Below are positions 42,170 through 51,908 of a DNA stretch of 64,000 nucleotides, piece after piece. Position 1 is the stretch's first letter, and each line of letters starts with the position of its first letter. This DNA comes from Dryocola clanedunensis_A (lineage in GTDB: Bacteria > Pseudomonadota > Gammaproteobacteria > Enterobacterales > Enterobacteriaceae). The notes under the pieces are model-generated. The model was not told the origin of the DNA. It searched no databases and was given only the letters and a program-made list of their open reading frames with translations. The stretch lies in the NCBI GenBank assembly GCA_038405435.1, contig JBBYHZ010000009.1; one strand, given 5' to 3'. The position numbers were made by a program, and so were the translations under genes.

Positions 42170-42703
42170 TTAAGACTGCAAGACGTCTGCCAGGCGATCA
42201 AGACGGGCGCGTACGCTACCATCAATGACCATATCACCCGCTCGGATGATGACACCTGCCATTACAGACTTGTCAATTTTGCAATTCAGCTTCACTTTGC
42301 GTGACAGACGTTTTTCCATCGCGGCGCTGATTTTCGAAAGCTGGGTTTCATTCAGTGCGTTTGCGGAAGTCACTTCGACTTCAACGGTAGCCTCCTGGGC
42401 TGCGCGCAACTGAACAAACTGCTCAAGAACATCAGGAAGAACCTTCAGACGCCCGTTCTCAGCCATCACCTTAATCAGGTTCTGGCCATTAGCGTCGAGT
42501 TGGTCACCACAGATGGCGATAAACGACTCAGAGAGAGTTTCCGGCGCCAGTGCACCAGAAAGAAGCTCTGCGATTTGTTCGTTTTCAGACACTTCGGCGG
42601 CAAAAGCCAGCATCTGCTGCCAGCTCTCTACGCTTTGGTGTTCAACGGCAAAGTCAAAAGCTGCTTTGGCGTAGGGGCGAGCTACAGTTACAAATTCAGA
42701 CAT
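42170..42703 (-). CDS. atpH: ATP synthase F1 delta subunit
   Basis: A 177-residue stator component. The N-terminal six-helix bundle (VARPYAKAAFDFAVEHQSVESWQQML) binds the alpha N-termini. The C-terminal part (KLNCKIDKSVMAGVIIRAGDMVIDGSVRARLDRL) binds subunit b. It sits 14 bases after atpF. Confidence 0.99.
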   Translation of the reverse strand: MSEFVTVARPYAKAAFDFAVEHQSVESWQQMLAFAAEVSENEQIAELLSGALAPETLSESFIAICGDQLDANGQNLIKVMAENGRLKVLPDVLEQFVQLRAAQEATVEVEVTSANALNETQLSKISAAMEKRLSRKVKLNCKIDKSVMAGVIIRAGDMVIDGSVRARLDRLADVLQS

Positions 42704-42717
42704 CAGCCCCTCCCTCC

Positions 42718-43188
42718 TTACAGTTCAGCGACCAGTTTATCAACGATGTCGCTGTTAGCAGCTTCATCCACGGAACGTTCAATGATCTTCTCAGCGCCGG
42801 CAATTGCCAGCAGAGCGACTTGCTTACGCAGCTCTTCGCGAGCGCGCTTACGCTCTGCGTCGATTTCTGCCTGGGCCTGTGCCACGATTTTGTTACGTTC
42901 CTGCTCTGCCTCGGTTTTCGCTTCTTCGACGATCTGAGCGCGGCGTTTGTTCGCCTGCTCGATGATCACCTGAGCTTCCGCTTTGGCTTTTTTCAGCTGG
43001 TCGGTCGCGTTGGCCTGTGCAAGGTCAAGGTCCTTTTTGGCACGTTCTGCAGAAGAGAGACCGTCAGCAATTTCTTTTTGACGCTTCTCGATGGCAGCCA
43101 TTAACGGCGGCCATACATACTTCATGCAGAACAGAACAAACAGGACAAACGCGATGGCCTGGCCGAGGATTGTTGCGTTAAGATTCAC
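42718..43188 (-). CDS. atpF: ATP synthase Fo b subunit
   Basis: A 156-residue stator stalk. One N-terminal membrane helix (LNATILGQAIAFVLFVLFCMKYVW) is followed by a long charged right-handed coiled coil to the C-terminus (residues ~35-140). It dimerises and links subunit a to delta. Confidence 0.99.
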   Translation of the reverse strand: MNLNATILGQAIAFVLFVLFCMKYVWPPLMAAIEKRQKEIADGLSSAERAKKDLDLAQANATDQLKKAKAEAQVIIEQANKRRAQIVEEAKTEAEQERNKIVAQAQAEIDAERKRAREELRKQVALLAIAGAEKIIERSVDEAANSDIVDKLVAEL

Positions 43189-43249
43189 AGCACAATGCCT
43201 CTTTGTTAGTTAACGTTCTGATATTGCTTGGTATCTTAAGCAACGCTCA

Positions 43250-43489
43250 CTACGCGACGGCGAACATCACGTACAGACCCAGACCAACAGCGATCATTGG
43301 GATTGCATCCACCAGACCCATTACGATAAAGAACTGAGTACGCAGCAGAGGGATCAGATCCGGTTGACGCGCTGCGCCTTCCAGGAATTTACCTCCGAGG
43401 ATGCCGATACCGATCGCAGCACCGATTGCCGCAAGACCCATCATAATAGCGGCAGCCATGTACAGCAGATCCATATTCAGGTTTTCCAT
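43250..43489 (-). CDS. atpE: ATP synthase Fo c subunit
   Basis: A 79-residue proteolipid hairpin of two membrane helices with the polar loop ARQPD (residues 40-44). The proton-carrying Asp61 is in GLVDAIP. It forms the c-ring. The length and sequence are essentially those of E. coli. Insertion requires YidC, encoded in this window. Confidence 0.99.
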   Translation of the reverse strand: MENLNMDLLYMAAAIMMGLAAIGAAIGIGILGGKFLEGAARQPDLIPLLRTQFFIVMGLVDAIPMIAVGLGLYVMFAVA

Positions 43490-43537
43490 GACAGTCTCCA
43501 GTTTGTTTCAGTTAAAACGCAGTAGTGGTAAGTAAAA

Positions 43538-44356
<819 letters not shown>

Positions 44357-44364
44357 GATGCCTC

Positions 44365-44745
44365 TTACCCTTTGTTGTTAATTACAGCTGGTGCGAGTAT
44401 CTGCACAACCAGCACCGATAACCAGGTCACTATCAGCGGCAAGACTACCGCCTTAAAGCCTACCAGCGCCATCACCAGAATGCTAAAACTCGCAGCCACC
44501 TTTAACACTTCGCCGATGGCAAATGTCCAGGCCATACGGCCTTTAGCGGGTGTATGCGCCTGATGACGCCAGGCAAAAATCATAAATACTACGTTTGGCA
44601 ACCAGGCTGCCAGACCTCCGCTAATCGCAGAAGCGCCCCAGAAGGGGTCTTTCAGGCAGAACAACAATCCAATTGTTATCACTGCTAAAAACTGGAGGAG
44701 CAGTAGCTTGCGGGCTACGTTTCGACTCAAGAGCGACACCGACAT
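44365..44745 (-). CDS. atpI: ATP synthase accessory protein AtpI
   Basis: A 126-residue small membrane protein with about four hydrophobic segments (LLLQFLAVITIGLLFCL, ISGGLAAWLPNVVFMIFAW). It is encoded first in the atp operon and is not a structural subunit; homologues are linked to c-ring assembly and Mg2+ supply. It is eight bases before atpB. Confidence 0.96.
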   Translation of the reverse strand: MSVSLLSRNVARKLLLLQFLAVITIGLLFCLKDPFWGASAISGGLAAWLPNVVFMIFAWRHQAHTPAKGRMAWTFAIGEVLKVAASFSILVMALVGFKAVVLPLIVTWLSVLVVQILAPAVINNKG

Positions 44746-45363
44746 AACGTATTCTTCTCCTGCTCCTTAAGAGGTATGCCGCGTGTCGTATAAAACTGCC
44801 TTTGCGACTTTGAGTCAAGCCTCAAAAAGCGAGCAAATTATACGGTGCTACCCCGTGATTTCAAACATTAAGTAGCAAAAAGGTGAACAAATGTTTAAAT
44901 AATTTTCTGTACACTTATTTTTCAACTTTTGATGAAAGCCGATGCTTTTTTTGAAAACTGCAAATCAGCTGAAATAGCACTCAACAAAGCGTGTTCACGA
45001 TCACAGTTCAAACATCTCACATCCTTGCTCACTTTGTCTGGTTCATAATGTGCTAACCCCATGTGACTGATTAGCAAGCTGATTAATGGACACTTTTTTG
45101 AAAACAGCGCGTAACGGCAAAAAAACAGTTCATTGACATTCCCGAGAAACAATTAACAACTTCAGATTCCGTTCTGATGCATTATTTTTAGCAGGATTAT
45201 ATTTTCAATGTTGACTATTTCCCTGAAAACCATTTGAACAGTGGTTAAGAAACATAGCTGCTGTTGTTGCCATTTGGTTAAATGTAACTATTCATTTCAG
45301 TATCAAAGCCCGCTGCTTTTAACCTTCGTGAAACACCGCTTTTTTCACTTTTTTTGATAAATA
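44746..45363. other. AT-rich intergenic region between rsmG and atpI
   Basis: A 618-base gap with a markedly lower GC content than its neighbours and many A/T tracts. The atp promoter lies close to atpI (44837-44864). I see no convincing gene; the 76-codon frame at 44922-45152 has no ribosome site or family resemblance. Such AT-rich DNA may bind H-NS or Fis, which is inference. Confidence 0.6.
44837..44864 (-). promoter_or_regulatory. Main atp operon promoter
   Basis: On the minus strand TTGAAA (44859-44864), a 16-base spacer and TATAAT (44837-44842), about 90 bases upstream of atpI, a position like that of the E. coli atpI promoter. Confidence 0.75.
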
Positions 45364-45987
45364 TTAATTTTTGTTTGCCTTAATAACCACCAAATGGCGC
45401 TCGCCATCCAGCTTCGGCACCTGCAAACGAATAATCTCTTCCACGCGGAATGCTTCGGGCAGCGAAGCGATTTCATCATCAGGACGTAAGCCTTTGAGCG
45501 CGTAGAACTTGCCATCCTGGCCCGGCAGGTGATGACACCAGCTCACCATGTCGGTCAGCGATGCAAACGCCCGGCTGATTACGCCGTCAAACGGCGGCTC
45601 TGCGGGGAACTCTTCCACGCGGCTCTGAACCGGCGTGACGTTCTCCAGCTGCAGTTCATGCTGAACCTGGCGCAGAAAGCGCACGCGCTTGCCTAAGCTG
45701 TCGAGCAGGGTGAAATGCGAATCAGGACGCACTATGGCCAACGGAATGCCCGGCAGGCCTGGTCCTGTACCGACATCGATAAAACGGGTTCCCTGCAGAT
45801 GCGGCTCAACGACAATGCTGTCGAGGATATGGCGCACCAGCATTTCGTCAGGATCGCGAACCGACGTCAGATTATAGGCCTTATTCCACTTATGCAGCAG
45901 TTCAACATAGCCCACCAGCTGTTGCTTCTGGTTTTCAGGAAGCGTGATGCCTGCGCTATCCAGCAGGCGATTCAGTTTGTTTAGCAC
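45364..45987 (-). CDS. rsmG: 16S rRNA m7G527 methyltransferase
   Basis: A 207-residue class I methyltransferase (GidB). The SAM-binding loop is DVGTGPGLPGIPLAIVRPD; the family motifs WNKAYNLTSVRDPDEMLVRHILDS and VISRAFASLTDMVSW are present. It methylates G527 in 16S rRNA; loss gives low-level streptomycin resistance. It lies 59 bases downstream of mnmG in the same operon. Confidence 0.98.
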   Translation of the reverse strand: MLNKLNRLLDSAGITLPENQKQQLVGYVELLHKWNKAYNLTSVRDPDEMLVRHILDSIVVEPHLQGTRFIDVGTGPGLPGIPLAIVRPDSHFTLLDSLGKRVRFLRQVQHELQLENVTPVQSRVEEFPAEPPFDGVISRAFASLTDMVSWCHHLPGQDGKFYALKGLRPDDEIASLPEAFRVEEIIRLQVPKLDGERHLVVIKANKN

Positions 45988-46046
45988 GGTTATCGGTACC
46001 CATTAAAAAAAGAGGCCAGGATAACCTGGCCCGGATCAATACGTTA

Positions 46047-47936
46047 TCAGGCGCTGCGGCGCAGTAGCCCCTGTTTTTTTAGCCAGATGAGCAAAATGGA
46101 GATCGCCGCCGGGGTGATCCCCGAAATACGCGATGCCTGCCCAATAGATACTGGCTTGTGATCGTTCAGCTTGGCGATCACTTCGTTAGACAGCCCGTTG
46201 ACCTGGCTGTAATCCAGCGTAGCCGGCAGCACGGTATTTTCGTTACGCTGCTGCTTGTCGATCTCTTCCTGCTGGCGGGCGATATACCCTTCGTACTTAA
46301 CCTGAATCTCGACCTGTTCGGCAGACTGCGGATCGGCAAGACCCGGTGCGAATGCGGACAGCTCCATCATGCTGGCGTAGGTCATTTCCGGGCGACGCAG
46401 TAAATCTTCGCCGTTTGCCTCGCGGGAGAGCGGCGCGCTGAGCTTCGCGTTAACTTCTTCGACCTGCGCTGAGTGCGGGTGCAGCCAGATGTCTTTCAGG
46501 CGCTGGCGCTCGAGCTCAATGCTCTCAAGCTTCTCGTTGAAGCGCGCCCAGCGTTCGTCGTCCACCAGCCCCATCTCACGACCCGCAGCGGTTAAGCGCA
46601 GATCGGCATTGTCTTCACGCAGCATCAGGCGGTATTCGGCACGGGAGGTGAACATGCGGTACGGTTCTTTGGTCCCCAGAGTACAGAGATCGTCAACCAG
46701 AACGCCAAGGTAGGCCTGATCGCGACGCGGAGCCCAGCCTTCTTTTTCGGCGGAGTAGCGTCCGGCATTAAGGCCAGCCAGCAGACCTTGTGCCGCCGCT
46801 TCTTCGTACCCGGTGGTGCCGTTGATTTGTCCGGCAAAGAACAGCCCCTGAATGTATTTGCTTTCCAGAGTAGGTTTCAGATCGCGAGGATCGAAGAAGT
46901 CGTACTCGATGGCATAGCCCGGGCGAACGATCTTCGCGTTTTCCATCCCCTGCATGGAGCGGACGATCTGCATCTGGACGTCAAACGGCAGGCTGGTGGA
47001 GATGCCATTCGGGTAAACTTCGTTGCTGGTAAGCCCTTCCGGCTCAAGGAAGATTTGATGCTGATTGCGGTCGGCAAAGCGCATCACTTTGTCTTCGATG
47101 GACGGACAGTAGCGTGGGCCAATCCCCTCGATCACGCCTGCATACATCGGGCTGCGGTCGAGGTTATTACGAATAACGTCGTGCGTTTTTTCGTTGGTGT
47201 ACGTGATGTAGCACGGTACCTGCGCGGGATGCTGGCTCACGTTCCCCATGAACGAGAAGACCGGCATCGGGTTATCCCCGTGCTGCTGGGCAAGTACGCT
47301 GAAATCGATAGTCCGGGCATCAATGCGCGGTGGCGTACCTGTCTTCAGGCGGTTTACGCGCAGAGGGAGTTCACGCAGACGGCGTGAAAGGGAAATGGAC
47401 GGCGGATCGCCTGCACGGCCACCGCTGTAGTTATCCAGTCCGATATGAATTTTTCCGTCCAGGAAAGTCCCGACGGTCAGCACGACGGATTTAGCGCGGA
47501 ATTTAAGCCCCATCTGGGTTACCGCACCCACCACACGATCGTTCTCGACAATCAGATCTTCAACCGCCTGCTGGAAGATCATCAGGTTTGGCTGGTTCTC
47601 CAGTGCGGTTCGTACAGCCTGGCGATACAGCACGCGGTCAGCCTGGGCACGAGTAGCTCGTACCGCCGGGCCTTTGCTGGCGTTTAGTATTCTAAACTGT
47701 ATGCCTGCATGATCGATCGCCTTCGCCATCAGTCCGCCCAGCGCGTCCACTTCTTTAACCAGATGTCCCTTGCCAATACCGCCGATCGCCGGGTTACAGG
47801 ACATCTGTCCCAGCGTGTCGATATTGTGTGTCAGAAGTAGGGTCTGTTGACCCATTCGGGCTGCGGCCATAGCGGCCTCGGTGCCTGCATGACCCCCGCC
47901 AATGATGATGACGTCAAAAGGATCTGGATAAAACAT
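46047..47936 (-). CDS. mnmG: tRNA uridine modification enzyme MnmG
   Basis: A 629-residue FAD protein (GidA), partner of MnmE. The dinucleotide loop is IIGGGHAGTEAAMAAARMG. The conserved blocks are CNPAIGGIGKGHLVKEVDALGG, TPPRIDARTIDF with GTG before it, and LFFAGQINGTTGYEEAAAQGL. The C-terminal helical part binds MnmE and tRNA (GISPA-like GITPAAISILLIWLKKQ). The gene starts next to oriC and is transcribed away from it; its transcription influences initiation in E. coli. Confidence 0.99.
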   Translation of the reverse strand: MFYPDPFDVIIIGGGHAGTEAAMAAARMGQQTLLLTHNIDTLGQMSCNPAIGGIGKGHLVKEVDALGGLMAKAIDHAGIQFRILNASKGPAVRATRAQADRVLYRQAVRTALENQPNLMIFQQAVEDLIVENDRVVGAVTQMGLKFRAKSVVLTVGTFLDGKIHIGLDNYSGGRAGDPPSISLSRRLRELPLRVNRLKTGTPPRIDARTIDFSVLAQQHGDNPMPVFSFMGNVSQHPAQVPCYITYTNEKTHDVIRNNLDRSPMYAGVIEGIGPRYCPSIEDKVMRFADRNQHQIFLEPEGLTSNEVYPNGISTSLPFDVQMQIVRSMQGMENAKIVRPGYAIEYDFFDPRDLKPTLESKYIQGLFFAGQINGTTGYEEAAAQGLLAGLNAGRYSAEKEGWAPRRDQAYLGVLVDDLCTLGTKEPYRMFTSRAEYRLMLREDNADLRLTAAGREMGLVDDERWARFNEKLESIELERQRLKDIWLHPHSAQVEEVNAKLSAPLSREANGEDLLRRPEMTYASMMELSAFAPGLADPQSAEQVEIQVKYEGYIARQQEEIDKQQRNENTVLPATLDYSQVNGLSNEVIAKLNDHKPVSIGQASRISGITPAAISILLIWLKKQGLLRRSA

Positions 47937-48018
47937 GGTGACTGCCTCGTGGTTAAACGGGAGGGTGACTGATTCCCGGGATGGCGATTCTACTCAACTT
48001 TAGCCGATGGAGAAAGTG

Positions 48019-48305
48019 CCGGGATCCTCGGTAATTAAAAGAAGATCTTTTTTATTTAAAGATCTCTTTATTATGATCTCTTATTAGGATCGCCATGTTC
48101 TGTGGATAAGCCTTTTTTCACTAAAGAGATCAAGTGATTAAGATGGATCGTTTGCTGTGAATGATCGGTGATCCCACACCGTATAAGCTGGGATCAAAAG
48201 CGAGGGTTATGCACAACTCAAAAAGTGAACAGCAGTTGTTATTGGGATAACTACCGCTTACTACGAGCTTTTAAGCATAGTTATACACAGAAGAAAGGGC
48301 GATCT
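48019..48305. other. oriC: Chromosomal replication origin oriC
   Basis: Lies between mnmG and mioC. The AT-rich unwinding element has 13-mer-like units: a left unit from GATC 48023, GATCTTTTTTATTT at 48044-48057 and GATCTCTTTATTA at 48061-48073. DnaA boxes are R1 TGTGGATAA (48101-48109, consensus), R2 TTATGCACA (48207-48215) and R4 TTATACACA (48281-48289). A good IHF-like site is at 48128-48140 (ATCAA-N4-TTA). Eleven GATC sites fall between 48023 and 48304, the SeqA/Dam density expected of oriC. The order of elements matches E. coli; R2 and R4 each differ from the usual sequence by one base. Confidence 0.97.
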
Positions 48306-48755
48306 TTACAAATCCTGGAGTAAATTCTTCCAGGATCCGACCCAAACTTCAGCCGGATCTTCAGGAATATCGTGATCGAGGATGTTCACCTTCAGTAAAG
48401 ATCCCACTCTTTTTGCTCCGCAGTCGGTCAGCAGGACGTCGATTTTCTCGATAGCACCGCAAAACGTATCGTATTCGCGGCTGCCGATCCCTACCGCACC
48501 GTAGCGTACGTTGCTCAGATCCGGATTTTCTTCCTTTATTGCATCATAAAGAGGTTGCAGGTTATCCGGCAGATCGCCTGCGCCATGCGTAGAGGAAACA
48601 ATCAGCCAGACGCCGCTGGTTTGCAGATCCTCAAGCAGCGGTCCATGCAGGGTTTCCGTAGAGAAACCTGCCTCTTCCAGCTTCTCAGCCAGATGTTCAG
48701 CTACGTATTCGGCACTGCCAAGAGTACTGCCACTGATCAGGGTAATGTCTGCCAT
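48306..48755 (-). CDS. mioC: Flavodoxin-like protein MioC
   Basis: A 149-residue FMN protein. The phosphate loop is LISGSTLGSAEYVAEHL, followed by SSTHGAGDLPDN and GIGSREYDTFCGA around the isoalloxazine ring. E. coli MioC supports biotin synthase in vitro. I chose MADITLIS at 48755. Its transcription runs into oriC, and a DnaA box lies upstream of it. Confidence 0.97.
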   Translation of the reverse strand: MADITLISGSTLGSAEYVAEHLAEKLEEAGFSTETLHGPLLEDLQTSGVWLIVSSTHGAGDLPDNLQPLYDAIKEENPDLSNVRYGAVGIGSREYDTFCGAIEKIDVLLTDCGAKRVGSLLKVNILDHDIPEDPAEVWVGSWKNLLQDL

Positions 48756-48814
48756 TGCTATCCGCCTCTTTAAAACGTTTTGCATTGTACGCTGTGTAAG
48801 GCCTGCGATCTACC

Positions 48815-48823
48815 TGTGGATAA
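48815..48823 (-). promoter_or_regulatory. DnaA box at the mioC promoter
   Basis: TGTGGATAA, the complement of the perfect box TTATCCACA, lies 60 bases upstream of mioC. In E. coli DnaA binding here represses mioC transcription into oriC. Confidence 0.75.
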
Positions 48824-48844
48824 TATGGGTATTACATTTAGCCA

Positions 48845-49303
48845 TTAAGGCTTGATCGTCCGCATAATCGGGTTCTGCAGGGAGATCAGTGTTTCGGTGG
48901 ACTGAATTTCATCGATTGTTTGGATCTTGTTGATAAGTACCTGCTGCAGGGCATCGATGGATCGGCACATCACCTTAATAAAGATGCTGTAGTGGCCGGT
49001 GGTGTAGTAGGCCTCGGTCACCTCTTCCAGGCTTTCGAGTCTTGCCAGCGCGGAAGGGTAATCTTTAGCGCTCTTCAGGATAATGCCGATAAAGCAGCAG
49101 ACGTCGTAGCCGAGCTGTTTCGGGCTGATGTCGATACGGGCCCCGGTGATAATCCCGGCCTGTTTCATCTTCTCCACGCGGACGTGAATGGTGCCGGGAC
49201 TCACCCCGAACTGCTTGGCCAGTTCGGCATAGGCGGTACGCGCATTTGCCATTAACGCCTCGAGGATGCCGCGATCCAGATTGTCGATCTGATAATTATC
49301 CAT
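48845..49303 (-). CDS. asnC: Lrp/AsnC-family regulator AsnC
   Basis: A 152-residue regulator. The helix-turn-helix is in RTAYAELAKQFGVSPGTIHVRVEKMKQAGII, and the C-terminal RAM domain binds asparagine (CFIGIILKSAKDYPSALARLESLEEV, YYTTGHYSIFIKV). It activates asnA when asparagine is scarce and autoregulates. The ATG at 49303 follows AGGAAAAAGTG. It is divergent from asnA with 157 bases between. Confidence 0.98.
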   Translation of the reverse strand: MDNYQIDNLDRGILEALMANARTAYAELAKQFGVSPGTIHVRVEKMKQAGIITGARIDISPKQLGYDVCCFIGIILKSAKDYPSALARLESLEEVTEAYYTTGHYSIFIKVMCRSIDALQQVLINKIQTIDEIQSTETLISLQNPIMRTIKP

Positions 49304-49460
49304 CACTTTTTCCTATGATTAATGTCGATTGTTTATTTTAAACCGCCTTATTTTAATCAATTAAAATGGTTACCGCCTTTTTTATTGTTGATTATTGAAT
49401 GTTGGGTGCTTTCTGTTGCTTAATCGCTGTTACTGAAACAACACAACAAAGAGAAAAACC

Positions 49461-50453
49461 ATGAAAACGGCCTACATCGCTAAACAACGCCAGATTAGTT
49501 TTGTGAAATCCCATTTCTCTCGTCAGCTGGAGGAGAAGCTTGGTCTGATTGAAGTCCAGGCTCCGATTCTTAGCCGCGTGGGTGATGGTACACAGGACAA
49601 TCTCTCTGGCTGCGAAAAAGCGGTACAGGTGAAGGTGAAGACCTTGCCTGAGGCGCAGTTTGAAGTGGTGCATTCGCTGGCCAAATGGAAAAGAAAAACG
49701 CTTGGCCAGCATGACTTCAGCGCGGGCGAAGGGCTTTACACGCACATGAAAGCCCTGCGCCCCGATGAAGACCGCCTCACGCCAATCCACTCGGTCTATG
49801 TCGATCAGTGGGACTGGGAGCGCGTGATGGGCGACGGTGAACGTCATCTGGGTACGCTTAAGCAGACCGTAGAAAGCATCTGGGCCGCCATGAAGGCCAC
49901 GGAAGCCGCGGTTAGCGAGCAGTACGGCCTGACGGCGTTTCTGCCGGAACAAATTCACTTTGTGCACAGCGAAGAGCTCCAGCAGCGCTTCCCGGAGCTG
50001 GATGCCAAAGGCCGTGAGCGCGCCATCGCTAAAGAAAAAGGTGCGGTGTTCCTGATCGGTATCGGCGGCAAGCTGGGAGACGGCAAACGTCACGACGTTC
50101 GCGCCCCGGATTATGATGACTGGTCAACCCGCAGCGATGCCGGTTTTGCCGGTCTGAACGGTGACATTCTGGTGTGGAACCCGGTGCTGGAAGACGCCTT
50201 TGAGCTCTCTTCTATGGGGATCCGTGTGGATGCCGAAGCGCTGAAGCGCCAGCTGGCGGTAACCGGAGATGAAGATCGTTTAGCGCTGGAGTGGCACCAG
50301 TCGCTGCTGAAAGGGGAAATGCCGCAGACCATCGGCGGCGGTATCGGACAGTCCCGCCTGACCATGCTTTTATTACAGCAGCCGCATATCGGCCAGGTTC
50401 AGTGCGGCGTGTGGCCTGCCGAAGTGCAGAGCAAAGTAGACGCTCTGCTGTAG
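49461..50453 (+). CDS. asnA: Aspartate-ammonia ligase (asparagine synthetase A)
   Basis: A 330-residue ammonia-dependent enzyme related to class II aminoacyl-tRNA synthetases. Motifs include QRQISFVKSHFSRQLEEKLGLIEVQAPIL, GLYTHMKALRPDEDRL, SVYVDQWDWE and the ATP motif GGGIGQSRLTMLLLQQPHIG. It makes asparagine from aspartate, NH3 and ATP. It is controlled by AsnC from the divergent gene. It converges on viaA with three bases between the stops. Confidence 0.99.
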   Translation: MKTAYIAKQRQISFVKSHFSRQLEEKLGLIEVQAPILSRVGDGTQDNLSGCEKAVQVKVKTLPEAQFEVVHSLAKWKRKTLGQHDFSAGEGLYTHMKALRPDEDRLTPIHSVYVDQWDWERVMGDGERHLGTLKQTVESIWAAMKATEAAVSEQYGLTAFLPEQIHFVHSEELQQRFPELDAKGRERAIAKEKGAVFLIGIGGKLGDGKRHDVRAPDYDDWSTRSDAGFAGLNGDILVWNPVLEDAFELSSMGIRVDAEALKRQLAVTGDEDRLALEWHQSLLKGEMPQTIGGGIGQSRLTMLLLQQPHIGQVQCGVWPAEVQSKVDALL

Positions 50454-50456
50454 GCC

Positions 50457-51908
50457 TTAGCGCTGCCAGCGTCTCAGCAGGCGGCTTCGCATCCCGGTAT
50501 CAAAGCGCCAGATATGATCGAATATGCGCATGATGCCGGGTTTGCCGTGTCCTGACATCGCCACCGCGTGAAACCTGTGCTGGTGGGCCTGCTGTAGCCC
50601 CTTCACCTTAGTGACCAGATCGTCCGGCAGCCGCTGGGCGATAAAGTCAGAGATCACCACCGCGTCGGCGTCGAACCATTCGCTGCCCTGCATTTTCTCA
50701 ACGATCGAGCGAAAGCAGCTGGCCAGATCCGTGCCGCCGCGGAAGCGCTGGCTGAGAAAGCGGATTGCCTGCTCGATGCCGTCCGGGCCGCAGACTTCGT
50801 AGCGCACCACCTCGCTTGAAAACAGCATGATAAAACAGCGGCGGTTGTCGGCCAGCGCCACGCGCATCAGCGCCAGGCAAAACGCTTTCGCACACTGCTC
50901 GTTAAAGCCGCCCATCGAGCCGGAAGTATCCACGCAGACGATAAACGGCCCGCGCGGCTGTTCGTCAAAATCCTGATGCACGACGGGACGTTCCACCAGC
51001 TTCTCGCGCCAGGAGTCGCCGTGCAGGCGATAGGTGAGAAGCTGCTTCTCTACCAGCCGCCGGTAAAACTCGAACTCCAGTTCGGTAATGCCGAGCGTGG
51101 CAAGCTCCGGGGGTAACAGGCGAAGAATGTCGTCACTGCGCTGCAGCCCGTCGACCTGCTCCGGCACCGTTGCGGGTTGCCGGACCATCATGCGCCACAT
51201 TTCCGTCGGGGCGTCTTTTCTCGGTACCGATTTGGCCTCTTTCGAACGGCCAAGCTGTTCCGCAAGCTTAAGCAGTTCGGGCTGGCCCGCCAGAAACTCC
51301 CCGTACTGCACGATGAGCTGATAGTCACCGTGCGTCAGCGTTCCGGCGCTCATATCCCACAGCCGCCCGGCGGCGTTGTCGTTCTCCGATAGCACCGGAG
51401 CCAGCTGCCCGCTCATCGCCAGCCGCGCCTGAACCTCCGCCAGCAATGCGTCACGCTCTTCTTCCAGCAGCTGCTGGTTTAACGAAGTCGCCTGCACAAC
51501 CAGGCTAAGCCGCCAGCGCTGCAGAAAGAGAGTGTGCTGGGCAGGAGTAAAATGAGGATGTTCCGCCACCAGCGCCTGCGCCTGGCCATAAAAAGGCGAT
51601 TCAAGGCTCTTCAGCTGAGCCAGAAACTCCGTAAGCCTGGCATTGAGCTGGCTGGTGGTCAGCACCTGCGCTTGCTGGAAGCTGGCTACCTCATCGGCAA
51701 GCTCTGGCGGGACGTTAGCGTCATGGATCCTTGCCCTGAGCAGCTCCCGCCAGCGGGGGATATCCTTCGTCATGGCGTTTTTCAGCCGGGGGAATTTCTC
51801 AAAGAAGACGGCAAGCTGCGGCGCAGCCAGCAGGCCCAGGATGATCTCCTCAATAAGTTCGGCTTCGCTTATCGCCAGAATAATATCGAGGGTTTCAAGG
51901 CTGAGCAT
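50457..51908 (-). CDS. viaA: VWA-domain protein ViaA
   Basis: A 483-residue partner of RavA. An N-terminal helical region (about residues 1-300) is followed by a von Willebrand A domain with the MIDAS motif CVDTSGSMGG, then FRGGTDLASCF and VVISDFIAQR. RavA-ViaA interacts with respiratory complexes and with phospholipids and sensitises cells to aminoglycosides in E. coli. Its ATG overlaps the ravA stop (TAATG). Confidence 0.97.
   Translation of the reverse strand: MLSLETLDIILAISEAELIEEIILGLLAAPQLAVFFEKFPRLKNAMTKDIPRWRELLRARIHDANVPPELADEVASFQQAQVLTTSQLNARLTEFLAQLKSLESPFYGQAQALVAEHPHFTPAQHTLFLQRWRLSLVVQATSLNQQLLEEERDALLAEVQARLAMSGQLAPVLSENDNAAGRLWDMSAGTLTHGDYQLIVQYGEFLAGQPELLKLAEQLGRSKEAKSVPRKDAPTEMWRMMVRQPATVPEQVDGLQRSDDILRLLPPELATLGITELEFEFYRRLVEKQLLTYRLHGDSWREKLVERPVVHQDFDEQPRGPFIVCVDTSGSMGGFNEQCAKAFCLALMRVALADNRRCFIMLFSSEVVRYEVCGPDGIEQAIRFLSQRFRGGTDLASCFRSIVEKMQGSEWFDADAVVISDFIAQRLPDDLVTKVKGLQQAHQHRFHAVAMSGHGKPGIMRIFDHIWRFDTGMRSRLLRRWQR

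Noticed and set aside
44922..45152. A 76-codon frame in the rsmG-atpI spacer
   Set aside because: AT-rich composition, no ribosome-binding site and no recognisable protein.
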